A stretch of 64,000 nt of DNA from Corynebacterium singulare. GTDB taxonomy: Bacteria > Actinomycetota > Actinomycetes > Mycobacteriales > Mycobacteriaceae. Positions 39,096 to 49,499 of this stretch are shown here, one piece after another; position 1 is the first letter of the stretch, and the number at the start of each line of letters is the position of its first letter. The position numbers and the translations under genes were made by a program. The notes below the pieces were generated by a model. The model was not told the origin of the DNA, searched no databases, and was given only the letters and a program-made list of their open reading frames with translations. Location of the stretch: NCBI RefSeq assembly GCF_000833575.1, contig NZ_CP010827.1, positions 1,723,993 through 1,787,992 of the forward strand, given 5' to 3'.

Positions 39096-39101
39096 TACTA
39101 T
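39096..39101 (+). promoter_or_regulatory. -10 box of the alpha/beta hydrolase gene
   Basis: TACTAT ends 7 nt before the ATG at 39109 with no Shine-Dalgarno, predicting a leaderless mRNA. Confidence 0.55.
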
Positions 39102-39108
39102 ATGGGTC

Positions 39109-40113
39109 ATGACTATTAATGAACTCGCGTGGACCGAGGACATTCTCGGACCTGATTTCCAGTCCGTCCCCCTCGAACTTGGCGCTGATCCCGACGGTGA
39201 AGGGGATGTCCGCGCCACACTGGTGCGCTACTGCCCCGGCGGTGACGCAGACGCCGCCTACGACGATCGACCAGCCCTCGTGTGGGTTCACGGCATGACG
39301 GACTACTTCTTCCACAGCCACGTCGCCGAATACTTCTACGAGCAGGGCTACGCGTTCTACGCGCTAGATCTCCGCAAGTGCGGTCGCTCCCGACAGGAAG
39401 GCCAGACGTGGCACTACATTAGTGACCTTCGCTATTACGATGCGGATCTCAATGCAGCGCTCGACGCGCTCCCACATTCCCGCGTAGTGATCATGGGACA
39501 CTCCACCGCAGGCACGATCGTTGCCCTGTGGCTCGATCGTCTTCGCCGAACGGATTCCGCGCGTTTCAAGCGCATTGCCGGCGTAATTTTTAATAGCCCG
39601 TGGCTCGCCATGATGGGTGTCTCGGATGCCGCCTATGAGGCGCTAAAGTACGCAATCTATGCCGGCGCCACAATCGCTCCGCGCTTCGAAATCCCCGCCG
39701 GCGATCTCACCACGTACGGCGAGTCCGTGCATTCCAGCCAGCACGGCGATTGGGACTTCGACCTCACGTTCAAGCCCCTGGGCGGGCATGCGAAATATCT
39801 CGGCTGGCTCGCAGCTGTGTTCAAGGGTTTCGACGCCATTCACTCGGGTCACGTCGACATCGGCGTACCGCTATTGACTATGACGTCACATCGGTCGGAA
39901 CTTGGCAAGAAGTATTCAGAATCGGCGAACACGGCGGACACGGTCGTCGATCAGCGCCAAAGCCAGCGCTGGGCAAAGGAGCTCAGCTCGCAGTACACCC
40001 TCCACGTGGTAAAAGACGGACGCCATGATCTTTTCCTGTCGCGCCCCGAGCCGCTTGATGATGCCTTCTCTGCTGCCACCGAGTGGCTCCGCACGGTCGT
40101 ACCGGTTGAGTAG
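39109..40113 (+). CDS. Alpha/beta hydrolase
   Basis: A 334-aa serine hydrolase. The oxyanion region is VWVHGMTDYFF, the nucleophile elbow is MGHSTAGTIV, and the catalytic His lies in DGRHDLFLSRPE. The acid is probably an Asp in the NTADTVVD region. Substrate unknown; between mqo and mtr its position is conserved in corynebacteria. No signal peptide. Confidence 0.88.
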   Translation: MTINELAWTEDILGPDFQSVPLELGADPDGEGDVRATLVRYCPGGDADAAYDDRPALVWVHGMTDYFFHSHVAEYFYEQGYAFYALDLRKCGRSRQEGQTWHYISDLRYYDADLNAALDALPHSRVVIMGHSTAGTIVALWLDRLRRTDSARFKRIAGVIFNSPWLAMMGVSDAAYEALKYAIYAGATIAPRFEIPAGDLTTYGESVHSSQHGDWDFDLTFKPLGGHAKYLGWLAAVFKGFDAIHSGHVDIGVPLLTMTSHRSELGKKYSESANTADTVVDQRQSQRWAKELSSQYTLHVVKDGRHDLFLSRPEPLDDAFSAATEWLRTVVPVE

Positions 40114-40124
40114 TCAACGCAGCC

Positions 40125-40130
40125 TAGAAT
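40125..40130 (+). promoter_or_regulatory. -10 box of mtr
   Basis: TAGAAT ends 7 nt before the ATG at 40138, predicting a leaderless mRNA and deciding against an ATG at 40129. Confidence 0.55.
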
Positions 40131-40137
40131 GGCATCT

Positions 40138-41508
40138 ATGACTACCCCACAGCACTTCGATCTCGTCATCATCGGCACCGGCTCCGGAAATTCCATTCCT
40201 TCGCCTGACCTTGATGACAAAAGCATCGCCATCATTGAGAAGGGAACATTCGGCGGTACCTGCCTTAACGTCGGCTGCATCCCCACAAAGATGTATGTTT
40301 ACGCCGCCGACGTTGCTCTCGCAGCCCGCGAGAGCGAACGCCTCGGGGTCAGCGCCCATGTAGACAGCGTAGATTGGCAATCTATTGTCAGCCGCGTCTT
40401 TCACAACCGCATCGACCAGATCGCCGAGGGCGGCGAAGCGTACCGGCGCGGCGATGAGACTCCCAACATCACGGTCTTTGACCAGCACGCTCGCTTCATT
40501 GGCCCGAAGACCCTCCAGTGCGGTGACGACATCATCACCGGCGACCAGATTGTGATCGCTGCCGGTTCGCGTCCGATCCTTCCTGAGCCGTATGCAAGCG
40601 CCCCAGTCCCCGTCCACACCAACGAAGACATCATGCGGTTGCCCCAGCAGCCAAAGAGCCTCATCATCGTCGGCGGAGGCTTCATCGCGATGGAGTTTGC
40701 TCACGTCTTTGACGGCTTAGGCACGGAGGTTACCGTGGTCAACCGTTCCGAGAAGCTCCTACGTTTCCTCGACGAGGATGTGAGCACACGGTTCACTGAG
40801 ATCGCCCGCGAACGCTTTAATGTCCATACCGGCACCGGAACGGCCCTTGAATCCGACGGAAAGGGCGTTCGCCTCACCCTTGATGACGGAACTGTCCTTG
40901 CAGCCGATGCCATCCTCGTCGCCACGGGCCGCCGTCCCAATGGCGACCAGATGGATCTCGGGGCCAGTGGCATTGAGGTGCGCAGCGATGGTCGCATCAA
41001 GGTCGATGACTTTGGCCGCACCACGTGCGATGGCGTCTGGGCCCTTGGAGATGTCTCCTCACCTTACATGCTCAAGCACGTTGCGAACGCTGAGCAGCGT
41101 GCAGTCCAGCACAACCTTCTCCACCCAGAGGACTTGCGCGCTATGCCGCACGACCACGTTCCCTCTGCCATCTTTACTCACCCACAGATTGCCACGGTGG
41201 GCCTCACAGAAGCACAAGCCCGCGAGCAGGGCTACGAGGTCACGGTGAAGATCCAGAACTTCGGGGATGTTGCCTACGGCTGGGCTATGGAGGACTCGAC
41301 GGGAATCTGCAAGCTGGTCGCCGACCGTGCATCAGGAAAACTCCTCGGAGCCCACATCATGGGACCGCAAGCTTCGACGCTGATTCAGCAGCTCATCACC
41401 GCGATGGCATATGGCATCGACATGCGGAGCTTTGCCCGTTCACAGTATTGGATCCACCCGGCCCTGCCCGAGGTCGTAGAAAATGCTGTACTCGGCCTCG
41501 AGTGGTAA
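40138..41508 (+). CDS. mtr: Mycothione reductase
   Basis: Mtr (456 aa) is an NADPH- and FAD-dependent disulfide reductase regenerating mycothiol, the actinobacterial glutathione analogue. The redox motif is FGGTCLNVGCIPTK (residues ~40-53), the NAD(P) fold IIVGGGFIAMEFAHV, and the C-terminal His-Glu of the dimer interface lies in YWIHPALPEVVENA. FTHPQIATVGLTE is typical of the class. The start is set by the leaderless promoter just upstream. The signature is closer to mycothione than glutathione reductases. Confidence 0.92.
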   Translation: MTTPQHFDLVIIGTGSGNSIPSPDLDDKSIAIIEKGTFGGTCLNVGCIPTKMYVYAADVALAARESERLGVSAHVDSVDWQSIVSRVFHNRIDQIAEGGEAYRRGDETPNITVFDQHARFIGPKTLQCGDDIITGDQIVIAAGSRPILPEPYASAPVPVHTNEDIMRLPQQPKSLIIVGGGFIAMEFAHVFDGLGTEVTVVNRSEKLLRFLDEDVSTRFTEIARERFNVHTGTGTALESDGKGVRLTLDDGTVLAADAILVATGRRPNGDQMDLGASGIEVRSDGRIKVDDFGRTTCDGVWALGDVSSPYMLKHVANAEQRAVQHNLLHPEDLRAMPHDHVPSAIFTHPQIATVGLTEAQAREQGYEVTVKIQNFGDVAYGWAMEDSTGICKLVADRASGKLLGAHIMGPQASTLIQQLITAMAYGIDMRSFARSQYWIHPALPEVVENAVLGLEW

Positions 41509-41845
41509 TTAGATTCACCGCTGTGACGCATTTCACTTCACAGGGAATGCTGCCACGTAACCGTTGGCAAATCGCACGGTATGCCACCCTTTACAACGGT
41601 AACTTCTCACAGCGTACGTCCAGAACCCAACTACATTTGGGGGGTAACAAGCACCCCTACCAAGGTAAATGTTCCAACAAACGTGCATTTTGAGTAGCTG
41701 TTGGCTACGTTTTATACAGACACCGGAATGAGTCGATGCTCTCACCGGCTCAGTGTGTTCTGGGGATACCAACTCATCCCTATCCCTGTGAATCTAGGCA
41801 TCTCCACTCGGAGACCTTGAACGTACGACTTTAAGGACATTTGAT
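41509..41845. other. Intergenic region with long leader of the secreted paralog pair
   Basis: No credible gene. It contains a sigma-A promoter (41690-41718) and then a ~120-nt untranslated leader ending in the Shine-Dalgarno AAGGAC before the ATG at 41846. Confidence 0.6.
41690..41718 (+). promoter_or_regulatory. Strong sigma-A promoter of the secreted paralog pair
   Basis: TTGAGT (41690-41695), 17-bp spacer, TATACA (41713-41718). A near-consensus vegetative promoter, one of the best in the window. Confidence 0.7.
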
Positions 41846-42262
41846 ATGCGTATCCGCAATGCAGCCCTCGCCGGCGCTACCGCTCTCGCAGTTGTCTTCG
41901 GCGGCACCACCGTTGCCACCGCAGCTACTTTCGACGGCTCCAACACCACCACCGCCATCAACGACGCTGAGTCTGGCCAGCCATACGACAAGCCGGAGGG
42001 CTCCCTGTCCTCCAAGGTTGGCGGCCAGTTCAACATCTCTGAGGACGACAACATTGGCACCAAGGCCAACGGCCGTGCCCTCTTCGGTTCTTCCAAGTCC
42101 GAGTACGGCGACGCTGATGAGTCTCGCCCGACGGAGACCTTCGAGGGTCAGCCGACCTGGGCCAAGACCGCTTACGGTGTTGGCGTTGCTAGCGCAGTCG
42201 CTTCCGTCATGGGCCTCATCGGCGTCGTTTACAACTTCTTCGTCCACGGCCCGTCCTTCTAA
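41846..42262 (+). CDS. Small secreted protein, paralog A (138 aa)
   Basis: A Sec signal peptide (MRIRNAALAGATALAVVFGG, cleavage after TAA near residue 27). The mature acidic, Gly/Ser/Asp-rich part has the shared block LSSKVGG, then ALFGSS, QPTWAKTAYG and a C-terminal hydrophobic segment VASAVASVMGLIGVVYNFFV. It shares this motif order with the next gene. Codon choice is extremely biased toward preferred codons (GGC, ACC, TCC, AAC), as in abundant proteins. Possibly a mycomembrane or cell-envelope component; no function is recognised. The long leader and strong promoter suggest high expression. Confidence 0.85.
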   Translation: MRIRNAALAGATALAVVFGGTTVATAATFDGSNTTTAINDAESGQPYDKPEGSLSSKVGGQFNISEDDNIGTKANGRALFGSSKSEYGDADESRPTETFEGQPTWAKTAYGVGVASAVASVMGLIGVVYNFFVHGPSF

Positions 42263-42304
42263 GACGTCTGACTCACACACACTTTTCCGAAAGGCTTAAA
42301 CTTC

Positions 42305-42703
42305 ATGCGTAACTTCCGCACCGCCGCCGTTGCTGCTGCAACCGCCGCTTCCGTTGCTTTCGCTGGCACCTCCGTTGCTTTCGCAGCTGAGACCGAGGAG
42401 ACCACCCTCTCCTCCGAGCTCTCCTCCGCAAACGACAAGGTCCAGGCTGACGACAGCGACGCCACCCTGTCCTCCAAGTGGGGCGACGCTACCGACGCTG
42501 ACCAGGACGTAGCTGGCGCCGATCTCTTCGGCGAGAACGTTGCTGATGACACCACCAACCCGACCTGGGCTAAGGCTGCTCGCGAGGGCCTCTACGCTTC
42601 CCTCGGCACCGCTATTGCTGGCGCCCTGTTCGCTGCCTACAACTTCGCTGTGTACAACCACATCGTTCCGGCACACGTTCTGGATCCGTTCTTCCGCCGC
42701 TAA
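42305..42703 (+). CDS. Small secreted protein, paralog B (132 aa)
   Basis: A signal peptide (MRNFRTAAVAAATAASVAFAG, cleaved after FAA). The mature part is very acidic, with LSSKWGD, ADLFGEN, NPTWAKAAREG and a C-terminal hydrophobic helix (YASLGTAIAGALFAAYNFAV) followed by IVPAHVLDPFFRR. The order LSSK-LFG-PTWAK-YNF matches paralog A, so it arose by tandem duplication. It lies 42 bp downstream with GAAAGG as Shine-Dalgarno and is followed by a strong terminator. Same codon bias. Function unknown. Confidence 0.85.
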   Translation: MRNFRTAAVAAATAASVAFAGTSVAFAAETEETTLSSELSSANDKVQADDSDATLSSKWGDATDADQDVAGADLFGENVADDTTNPTWAKAAREGLYASLGTAIAGALFAAYNFAVYNHIVPAHVLDPFFRR

Positions 42704-42721
42704 TTCTTTAGCGCCGTAAAC

Positions 42722-42752
42722 AGCGCCCCACTCCATTCCGGAGTGGGGCGCT
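42722..42752 (+). terminator. Strong terminator of the secreted paralog operon
   Basis: AGCGCCCCACTCC pairs perfectly with GGAGTGGGGCGCT (13 bp, 5-nt loop), followed by TTTTA on the plus strand. Confidence 0.92.
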
Positions 42753-42765
42753 TTTACTCTTCAAG

Positions 42766-42848
42766 GCCCAAGGCAAGGACCCTAACTGACGCAGATCTTG
42801 AACTCGCCGCCAAAATCTAGCGGATCTGCGTCAGTTAGGGCCCTTGGG
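42766..42848. repeat. Long inverted repeat, not a normal terminator
   Basis: CCCTAACTGACGCAGATC (42780-42797) is perfectly repeated inverted at 42823-42840, with a 25-nt loop. Outer arms CCCAAGG and CCTTGGG pair imperfectly. A separate terminator already lies 14 bp upstream, and no U-tract follows. It may be a mobile palindromic repeat, a protein site, or an RNA end. Confidence 0.7.
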
Positions 42849-42883
42849 TTACTTAGTTGGTTTGGTGTGCCAGCGGTTAGCTC

Positions 42884-43756
42884 TTAGTCAAGCTCACCCG
42901 GCAGGGTGAGGATTTCATTGCCGTCCTCAGTGATGACGATAGTGTGCTCGAACTGCGCCGTGAACTTGCCATCAGTGTTCTGCACGGTCCAACCGTTGTC
43001 CCAGATTTCATAGTCGAGGGAGCCAAGGTTAATCATCGGCTCAATCGTCAGGGTCATCCCCGGCTCCAAGACGTCGCGATAGGTCATGGAGTCGTAGTGC
43101 AGGACGACGAGTCCATTGTGGAAGGTTGGGCCCACACCATGGCCGGTAAAGTCTGTCACCACGTTGTACCCAAAGCGCTTGGCGTAGGACTCGATGACAC
43201 GGCCAATAACGTTAATCTCACGGCCGGCCTTCGCTACCTTGATGCCGCGCATCATTGCTTCCTTGGTGCGCTCCACAAGCAGCTTGTGCTCCTCAGAAAC
43301 GTTGCCAGCCAAGAAAGTGGCATTCGTATCACCATGGACTCCGTTCTTGAAGGCGGTGACATCAATATTGACGATGTCACCGTCCTCAATCACCGTCGTA
43401 TCCGGGATACCGTGGCAGACAATCTCGTTGAGGGACACACAGCACGACTTCGGGAAACCCAGGTATCCCAGTGTGGAGGGGTAAGCACCATGGTCACACA
43501 TGTACTCGTGAGCCACACGGTCCACCTCATCCGTGGTAACACCAGGTGCTACGGCCTTGCCAGCTTCTTGGAGGGCGTTGGCAGCAATACGGGATGCCTC
43601 ACGCATTGCTTCGATGACCTCCGGGGTCTGGATGAAGGGCTCGCCTTGGGCCTCCTGCACCGTGTCCTTCCACACGTATTCAGGGCGCTCGATGTCCTTC
43701 GGAACTGTGCGGATAGGAGTATCTTTTTCTTGCTTCAGCTTCGCGCGCGTAGTCAT
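42884..43756 (-). CDS. map: Methionine aminopeptidase, type I
   Basis: MetAP (290 aa) removes N-terminal Met from new proteins. The metal ligands lie in [23 protein letters not shown] (two Asp), [12 protein letters not shown] (His), LTIEPMI (Glu) and [15 protein letters not shown] (Glu). An N-terminal extension precedes the core, as in mycobacterial MapB. The ATG at 43756 is chosen. It lies 32 bp downstream of the penicillin-binding protein gene and is likely part of the dxr-rip-ispG-pbp-map group. Confidence 0.95.
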   Translation of the reverse strand: MTTRAKLKQEKDTPIRTVPKDIERPEYVWKDTVQEAQGEPFIQTPEVIEAMREASRIAANALQEAGKAVAPGVTTDEVDRVAHEYMCDHGAYPSTLGYLGFPKSCCVSLNEIVCHGIPDTTVIEDGDIVNIDVTAFKNGVHGDTNATFLAGNVSEEHKLLVERTKEAMMRGIKVAKAGREINVIGRVIESYAKRFGYNVVTDFTGHGVGPTFHNGLVVLHYDSMTYRDVLEPGMTLTIEPMINLGSLDYEIWDNGWTVQNTDGKFTAQFEHTIVITEDGNEILTLPGELD

Positions 43757-43788
43757 GACTACCCATGGTAGCCCTGTAGCCTCAAGGC

Positions 43789-45651
43789 TCACAAAGGCGG
43801 CTGCTGTTCCCCGGCCACGGGTAAGTCGCCGTGACCTTCAGCGCGATATTCATCGAGACGCTGGAGGAAATTATCCGTGATGTTGACCGAAATAGTGGAG
43901 CCACCGCCTAGCACTACGAGCGTGGCGAACGCGATGTCGTCGTCACGGTAACCGGTGAACCACGCGTGTGATCCTTCGTTGATTTCCGCCTCACCGGTCT
44001 TGCCGTAGATAGTGCCCCCTGCTTGCATACCGGCAGCTGTACCGCCCACGACCACTTGGCGCATCATGTCGCGCACCTGATTAATTGTTTCTGGACTGGG
44101 CGGTTCGACCTGTTCAGAGGCCTTTGTCTTGTGAGACTCAATGAGGGTCGGCGTTGGCGTCTTGCCTGCCGCCACGGTAGAGGATACGAGCGCCATGCCG
44201 AAGGGAGAAGCAAGGTCTAGGCCCTGGCCGTAACCGGCCTCGGTACGGTCCAGAGGCGTCTCCCCTTCCGGGATGGAACCCGTCATTGTAGACAGGCCAG
44301 GAATCTCATAGTCGATGCCAAGACCATATTGCTTGCCGATCTTCTGCAGCTCGCCCTTGTCCATGTTCGTTGAGATTTCAGCGAAGGTGGTGTTGCACGA
44401 TTGAGCAAAGGCTTGACGCAGTGGCACCGACCCCAGCGAGAAACCGTTGTAATTCGTCACGATGCGCCCGTAGAGGTCCATGGTTCCGGGACACGGCACG
44501 ATGGAGTCAGGGTTGAGCCCCTGCTTATCGACGCCCGCCGCGGCCGTAATAATCTTAAACACCGAGCCCGGTGGGAACTGGCCTTGCAGAGCAATGTCGC
44601 CCTTCTTATCAGCCTCAGGAGTCTGGGCGACAGCGAGAATCTCACCAGTTGAGGGCCGCATGGCCACGATCATGGCCTCGTATTCAGGGCGTAGATTGAC
44701 CGCCTCTTGGGCTGCTCGCTGTACGTCGTAATCGAGCGATACCTTGATGGATGGAGCGGCCTCGGGCTCGTGATACTCAACGTCAGACAACGCGGCACCG
44801 TGCTCATTCACTACGGAGATTGACCAACCGTTCGTGCCGTTCACCTCTTCGGAGACCATAGAGCGGACACGGGAAAGGATGTCCGGCGCCAAACCGGTAT
44901 CGCGAGTCACCAGGGCAGGTTCTTCGTTGAAACGGATACCTTTGTGGTTCTCCAATGCTGGGCGCACTCGACCGACTTGCCCGTCGCTGAGGACGGCGAC
45001 CGAATAGGACCCATCCGCCTCGCTCAGATTCTTTCCCAGCTCGCCTGCATCGATCTCAGGGATTGACTCGTCGTCACGGTGAGCCTGGCCCAGCGCGCTT
45101 GAAATTTTAGCCGCGAGCGGGCGTACATCCCCCGCCGCGTCGGTGTCGACAACCAGGCGGTACTGCAGGCCAGGAGACATCAGCTCCACGCCGTCAGAAG
45201 AGACCACACCTGCCCGCTTGGGTGCAACGGAGCGGAGCTCAAGATGCTGATGCGCACCAAGGTCTGGGTGCACGATGCTGGGCTGCCAGCGCACCGTCCA
45301 TTCCTTGTCCTTGCGGGTCAGGGCCATGGACGTGTCATAGCGGAGGGTTCGGTCACGTGGCAGCGTCCACGTGACGGAATAGTGAGCGGTGGCGCGAGCG
45401 TCTTCCTGTTCTACACCGGTGAGCTCAACGTCGAGTTCTTCGGCTTGGAGGCCAGCGAAAGTGGCATCGAGGGTAGACGTAGCGGTGGAGGGATCATCGA
45501 TGAGCGTGGCGAGCTCCTCGTTATTGCGGGTCTCCATGTCCGCTAGGAACTGCTCGGCCACGGGCTCCGCCGAAACCGGCTTGGGTGTGCAGGCAACCAA
45601 GGAGGACGCCGCGATACTTGCCGCGCCTAGGAGCGCCACCAACCTCTTCAT
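43789..45651 (-). CDS. Penicillin-binding lipoprotein (transpeptidase)
   Basis: A class B PBP (620 aa) anchored as a lipoprotein: signal [16 protein letters not shown] with lipobox LVAC (Cys ~21). An NTF2-like MecA-N-type domain follows (residues ~30-140), then the dimerisation region and the transpeptidase domain with SxxK in [11 protein letters not shown] in FAQSCNTTF and KTG in IYGKTGEAE. It makes peptidoglycan cross-links. Mycobacteria carry a similar lipoprotein near ispG, so the context is conserved. Confidence 0.92.
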   Translation of the reverse strand: MKRLVALLGAASIAASSLVACTPKPVSAEPVAEQFLADMETRNNEELATLIDDPSTATSTLDATFAGLQAEELDVELTGVEQEDARATAHYSVTWTLPRDRTLRYDTSMALTRKDKEWTVRWQPSIVHPDLGAHQHLELRSVAPKRAGVVSSDGVELMSPGLQYRLVVDTDAAGDVRPLAAKISSALGQAHRDDESIPEIDAGELGKNLSEADGSYSVAVLSDGQVGRVRPALENHKGIRFNEEPALVTRDTGLAPDILSRVRSMVSEEVNGTNGWSISVVNEHGAALSDVEYHEPEAAPSIKVSLDYDVQRAAQEAVNLRPEYEAMIVAMRPSTGEILAVAQTPEADKKGDIALQGQFPPGSVFKIITAAAGVDKQGLNPDSIVPCPGTMDLYGRIVTNYNGFSLGSVPLRQAFAQSCNTTFAEISTNMDKGELQKIGKQYGLGIDYEIPGLSTMTGSIPEGETPLDRTEAGYGQGLDLASPFGMALVSSTVAAGKTPTPTLIESHKTKASEQVEPPSPETINQVRDMMRQVVVGGTAAGMQAGGTIYGKTGEAEINEGSHAWFTGYRDDDIAFATLVVLGGGSTISVNITDNFLQRLDEYRAEGHGDLPVAGEQQPPL

Positions 45652-45710
45652 GTTTGGGCAGCGTAGCAGGTGGAGGGGGCGCAGCGGCCGCCCCACACCG
45701 AGCAAGGTAA

Positions 45711-46874
45711 CTACTTGGTGACGCGGACCTCTGCCTTGGCGCCTTCAACGGCTTCAAGGCCCTGCTCATCAGCCAGACGCATGGCTTCCTCGATGAGGGT
45801 TTCCACAATCTTGGACTCAGGGACGGTCTTGATGACCTCACCTTTGACGAAGATTTGGCCCTTACCGTTACCAGAGGCCACACCGAGATCGGCGTCGCGC
45901 GCCTCACCCGGGCCATTGACCACGCAGCCCATAACGGCCACACGCAGCGGGAACTCCATGCCATCGAGACCTTCGGTGACCTCGTTGGCCAGCTTGTACA
46001 CGTCCACCTGGGCACGTCCGCAGGACGGGCACGACACAATTTCCAGCTTGCGGGGACGCAGGTTCAGCGACTGCAGAATCTGGTCACCGACCTTGATTTC
46101 CTCTACCGGATCTGCGGACAGCGACACACGGATGGTGTCGCCGATACCCTCAGCCAACAGCGCGCCAAAAGCGACGGAGGATTTGATAGTGCCCTGGAAA
46201 GCCGGGCCTGCCTCAGTCACACCGAGGTGCAGCGGGTAGTCAGACTGCGCAGCTAGCTGGCGATAAGCCTCCACCATGATGACTGGGTCATTGTGCTTCA
46301 CGGAGATAGCGATGTCACCGTAGCCGTGCTCCTCAAAGAGGCCGGCTTCCCAGAGCGCAGACTCTACGAGTGCTTCTGGAGTGGCCTTGCCGTACTTGTC
46401 CATAATGCGCTTATCCAGCGAACCAGCGTTCACGCCGATGCGGATTGGGATTCCCGCATCACCAGCGGCCTTGGCTACTTCCTTGACGCGGCCATCAAAT
46501 TCCCTAATGTTGCCCGGGTTGACGCGCACAGCGGCGCAACCGGCATCAATAGCGGCAAAGATGTACTTGGGCTGGAAGTGGATATCCGCGATGACCGGGA
46601 TCGGCGATTTCTTCGCAATTGCGGGCAAAGCTTCCGCGTCTACCGTTTTCGGGCAGGCCACGCGAACGATGTCACAGCCGCTAGCGGTAAGCTGCGCGAT
46701 CTGCTGCAGGGTGGCGTTAACGTCGTGCGTCTTCGTCGTCGTCATCGACTGCACGGAGATGGGGTGTTCTGAGCCCACGCCCACCTGGCCGACCATCAGC
46801 TGGCGCGTCTTGCGGCGCGGCGCCAAGGTGGGGGGTGGGCCGTCAGGGATTCCAAGACCGATGGGGGTCGACAT
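45711..46874 (-). CDS. ispG: 4-hydroxy-3-methylbut-2-enyl diphosphate synthase
   Basis: IspG/GcpE (387 aa) is a [4Fe-4S] enzyme of the MEP isoprenoid pathway. The cluster Cys are in [11 protein letters not shown] and [35 protein letters not shown] is the typical N-terminal signature. It works with dxr, two genes upstream, to supply precursors of menaquinone and decaprenyl phosphate. Confidence 0.96.
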   Translation of the reverse strand: MSTPIGLGIPDGPPPTLAPRRKTRQLMVGQVGVGSEHPISVQSMTTTKTHDVNATLQQIAQLTASGCDIVRVACPKTVDAEALPAIAKKSPIPVIADIHFQPKYIFAAIDAGCAAVRVNPGNIREFDGRVKEVAKAAGDAGIPIRIGVNAGSLDKRIMDKYGKATPEALVESALWEAGLFEEHGYGDIAISVKHNDPVIMVEAYRQLAAQSDYPLHLGVTEAGPAFQGTIKSSVAFGALLAEGIGDTIRVSLSADPVEEIKVGDQILQSLNLRPRKLEIVSCPSCGRAQVDVYKLANEVTEGLDGMEFPLRVAVMGCVVNGPGEARDADLGVASGNGKGQIFVKGEVIKTVPESKIVETLIEEAMRLADEQGLEAVEGAKAEVRVTK

Positions 46875-46928
46875 GTGCGCTCCTTGGATAATCGGGGTTT
46901 AACGCCCCCACTCTAGCACCGCCTGTGC

Positions 46929-48137
46929 TCAGCCAAAGAGGCGAACCGGGTTGATCACATCGGCGATGATAATCAGAGCACCTACCGCCATGAGAAGGAA
47001 CGCGAGGGCGTAGGTAATCGGCATGAGCTTGGTGTAATCCGCCGGGCCCTTCGGCTCCTTACCCAAAAGGCGCCGCACAGCATCGCGCACCTTCTCATAA
47101 ATAATGACGGCGATGTGGCCGCCGTCGAAAGGCGGGAGTGGAATGAGGTTGAACAGTGCAAGGAAGAAGTTCAGCGAGGCCAGCATCATGAAGAAGGACG
47201 ACCAAAGGCTGCGTTCTACGAGTTCACCGCCCACGCGGGAGGCACCAACGACGGACATGGGGCCGTTGACATCGCGTTCTTGGCCGAAAATAGAGGCCAC
47301 GACGCCGGGGATCTTCGCGGGGAACTGCGCAATGCCCTGCACCGTCGCATCGAGAACATGCCCTGTGTAGCGGGCAGTGGCGGGGAAGGCCTCAATAAAG
47401 GAGTAGGTCTCCACGATGTCGATGGTCTGGTTGGTCATACCGATAGCGCCAACAGTGACGAGCTCTCCCTCGGCATTAAGACGCGTCACGGTAGCCAGTG
47501 GAATATCAAAATCCCGGATCGCACCATCGCGCTCCACCTCGAGAGTGACGGTCTCTCCTGGATGCTGCATGACAGAATCGCGCAATTGCCTAAAGGAGTC
47601 CATCGTCTCACCGTTGAGTGCAAGAACGATATCGCCAGGCTCGACGCCGGCCTCTCCCGCCGGCCCCATCCCCTGGCAGGGCTCGAGTTCGCCATCGATA
47701 TTCTGGTCCGCGGCACAGGACACCTTACCCACACGTGGGCGCACATCCGCGTCCGGGTTCGGGAGGCCCGTGGTCATCGCGATGATGAGCAGAATGGTAA
47801 AGCCCAGCAAAAGATTGACCGTGATTCCGCCGGCCAGCACCATGACACGCTGCCACCACGGCTTCTTGTACATGGCATGGGGCTCTTCTTCCGCAGTGAG
47901 GAACTCGTCCTGAGCAGTCATGCCTGCGATATCGCAGAAACCACCGACAGGGAATGCCGCAAGTCCATATTCGGTGTGGCCGCGGCTAAACGACGCCACG
48001 CGAGGACCGAATCCGATAAAGAAGCGGCGCACGCGCATGCCAAAAGCACGCGCGGTGAGCATGTGACCGGCCTCGTGGAGCGCCACAGTAATGCCGATTC
48101 CGAGAGCAAAAAGAATGATGCCCAGGACGTTTGCCAT
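46929..48137 (-). CDS. Site-2 protease family zinc metalloprotease (RseP/Rip1-like)
   Basis: A 402-aa membrane protease. The first helix carries HEAGH (VALHEAGHMLTARAFG, residue ~20), a PDZ domain sits around residues 150-240 (GVEPGDIVLALNGETMDSFRQL), and the third Zn ligand lies in LFNLIPLPPFDGGHI. It clips membrane-embedded anti-sigma factors or similar substrates; Rip1 of mycobacteria is encoded at the same place between dxr and ispG. The substrate here is unknown. Confidence 0.93.
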   Translation of the reverse strand: MANVLGIILFALGIGITVALHEAGHMLTARAFGMRVRRFFIGFGPRVASFSRGHTEYGLAAFPVGGFCDIAGMTAQDEFLTAEEEPHAMYKKPWWQRVMVLAGGITVNLLLGFTILLIIAMTTGLPNPDADVRPRVGKVSCAADQNIDGELEPCQGMGPAGEAGVEPGDIVLALNGETMDSFRQLRDSVMQHPGETVTLEVERDGAIRDFDIPLATVTRLNAEGELVTVGAIGMTNQTIDIVETYSFIEAFPATARYTGHVLDATVQGIAQFPAKIPGVVASIFGQERDVNGPMSVVGASRVGGELVERSLWSSFFMMLASLNFFLALFNLIPLPPFDGGHIAVIIYEKVRDAVRRLLGKEPKGPADYTKLMPITYALAFLLMAVGALIIIADVINPVRLFG

Positions 48138-48152
48138 AAGTAAGGGGGCTTT

Positions 48153-49319
48153 CTAATGAGCGAGTGAATCTACCAGCGCATTTGCGCGGCGGCGGGCCTC
48201 GCCTTCTACGGCGAGGACGTCATCGACGGTTGAGGGTACACCAGCAAACTGCGCGGCCTCCCCTAGGACCTGGCTAACAACGTCAACAATCTCGGGGAAG
48301 TGGATACGCCCCGCCAAAAAAGCAGCAGCCGCTTCCTCATTCGCGGCGTTATACACCGCTGCATGCGTACCACCAGCAGCGGCCGCCTCGCGGGCAAGAC
48401 GCACTGCGGGGAAAGCTTCATCATCCAGCGGCTCGAAGCGCCACTCATGCGCGGTGGAAAAGTCCAAAGCCGGTTGCGCACCGGGCACGCGATGCGGCCA
48501 GTCCAAGGCCAGGGAAATAGGCAGCTTCATGGACGGCGGGGAGCATTGGGCCATGGTGCAGCCGTCGGTGAAAGTCGCCATGGAATGAACGATAGACTGG
48601 GGATGGACCGTGACCTCGATGCTGTCCGCGGGGACGTCGAAAAGCAGCGTCGCCTCAATGAGCTCGAGCCCCTTGTTGACCAGTGTGGCAGAGTTCAGCG
48701 TATTCATCTGACCCATGGACCACGTCGGGTGCTGGGCGGCCTGCTGCGGGGTGACATCCCACATCTCATCTCGGGTCCAGCCACGGAAAGGGCCGCCGGA
48801 CGCGGTGAGGACGAGGTGGTCAAGCTCTACTCCACTGCCCGCGCGCAGGCATTGGGCCATGGCGGAGTGTTCAGAGTCGACAGGGACAATCTGATCTTCT
48901 GCAGCCAAACGGGTAACGATTGAGCCGCCCGCCACCAGAGACTCCTTGTTCGCCAACGCCAGCACCTCTCCTTTCTCAAGGGTGGCGATGGTGGATGTGA
49001 GCCCCATTGAACCAACCAGCGCATTGAGGACCTTGTCTGCGTCAACAGCCCGAACGAGCTGTTCAGCGGAGTCTGGGCCGGAAAGCACGGTACCGCCGAG
49101 TGCTTCGGAAACCTCACGTGCCGCCTCTGGCTTTGCGACGGCCACGTGGTCAAACGAAAGGTTGAGGGCCCGAGCTTGCTCTATGACCAGCTGGGGGTTC
49201 GAACCGCCGGCAGCGATGCCAACAACGGTAAATTTATCCGGGTTATCTGCGATAACCTCCAGTGCCTGGGTGCCAATCGAGCCAGTAGATCCGAGAATTA
49301 GAATGCGTTGGGTACTCAC
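48153..49319 (-). CDS. dxr: 1-deoxy-D-xylulose 5-phosphate reductoisomerase
   Basis: Dxr/IspC (388 aa) makes MEP from DXP with NADPH; target of fosmidomycin. NADPH motif [42 protein letters not shown] and [23 protein letters not shown] are diagnostic. It starts the minus-strand dxr-rip-ispG cluster. Confidence 0.96.
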   Translation of the reverse strand: MSTQRILILGSTGSIGTQALEVIADNPDKFTVVGIAAGGSNPQLVIEQARALNLSFDHVAVAKPEAAREVSEALGGTVLSGPDSAEQLVRAVDADKVLNALVGSMGLTSTIATLEKGEVLALANKESLVAGGSIVTRLAAEDQIVPVDSEHSAMAQCLRAGSGVELDHLVLTASGGPFRGWTRDEMWDVTPQQAAQHPTWSMGQMNTLNSATLVNKGLELIEATLLFDVPADSIEVTVHPQSIVHSMATFTDGCTMAQCSPPSMKLPISLALDWPHRVPGAQPALDFSTAHEWRFEPLDDEAFPAVRLAREAAAAGGTHAAVYNAANEEAAAAFLAGRIHFPEIVDVVSQVLGEAAQFAGVPSTVDDVLAVEGEARRRANALVDSLAH

Positions 49320-49499
49320 CCTGTTAACCCTAGTCGGACTCGCGCGGCGGCCGAAGATAATCCCGCGGGGGTGTTTAATCGCGGTTGGCGGCGGGATGTT
49401 TTAAACTACTACACAGAATAACTGGCATTATCGTGCGCTCACCTCAATTGGTTCTCACAAATCTAGTGGTGAGCTGCGTGTACAGACAAAGGAGAGCAA

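Noticed and set aside
41533..41772. 79-codon minus-strand ORF upstream of the secreted pair
   Set aside because: No Shine-Dalgarno, no codon bias, overlaps the sigma-A promoter of the opposite strand.
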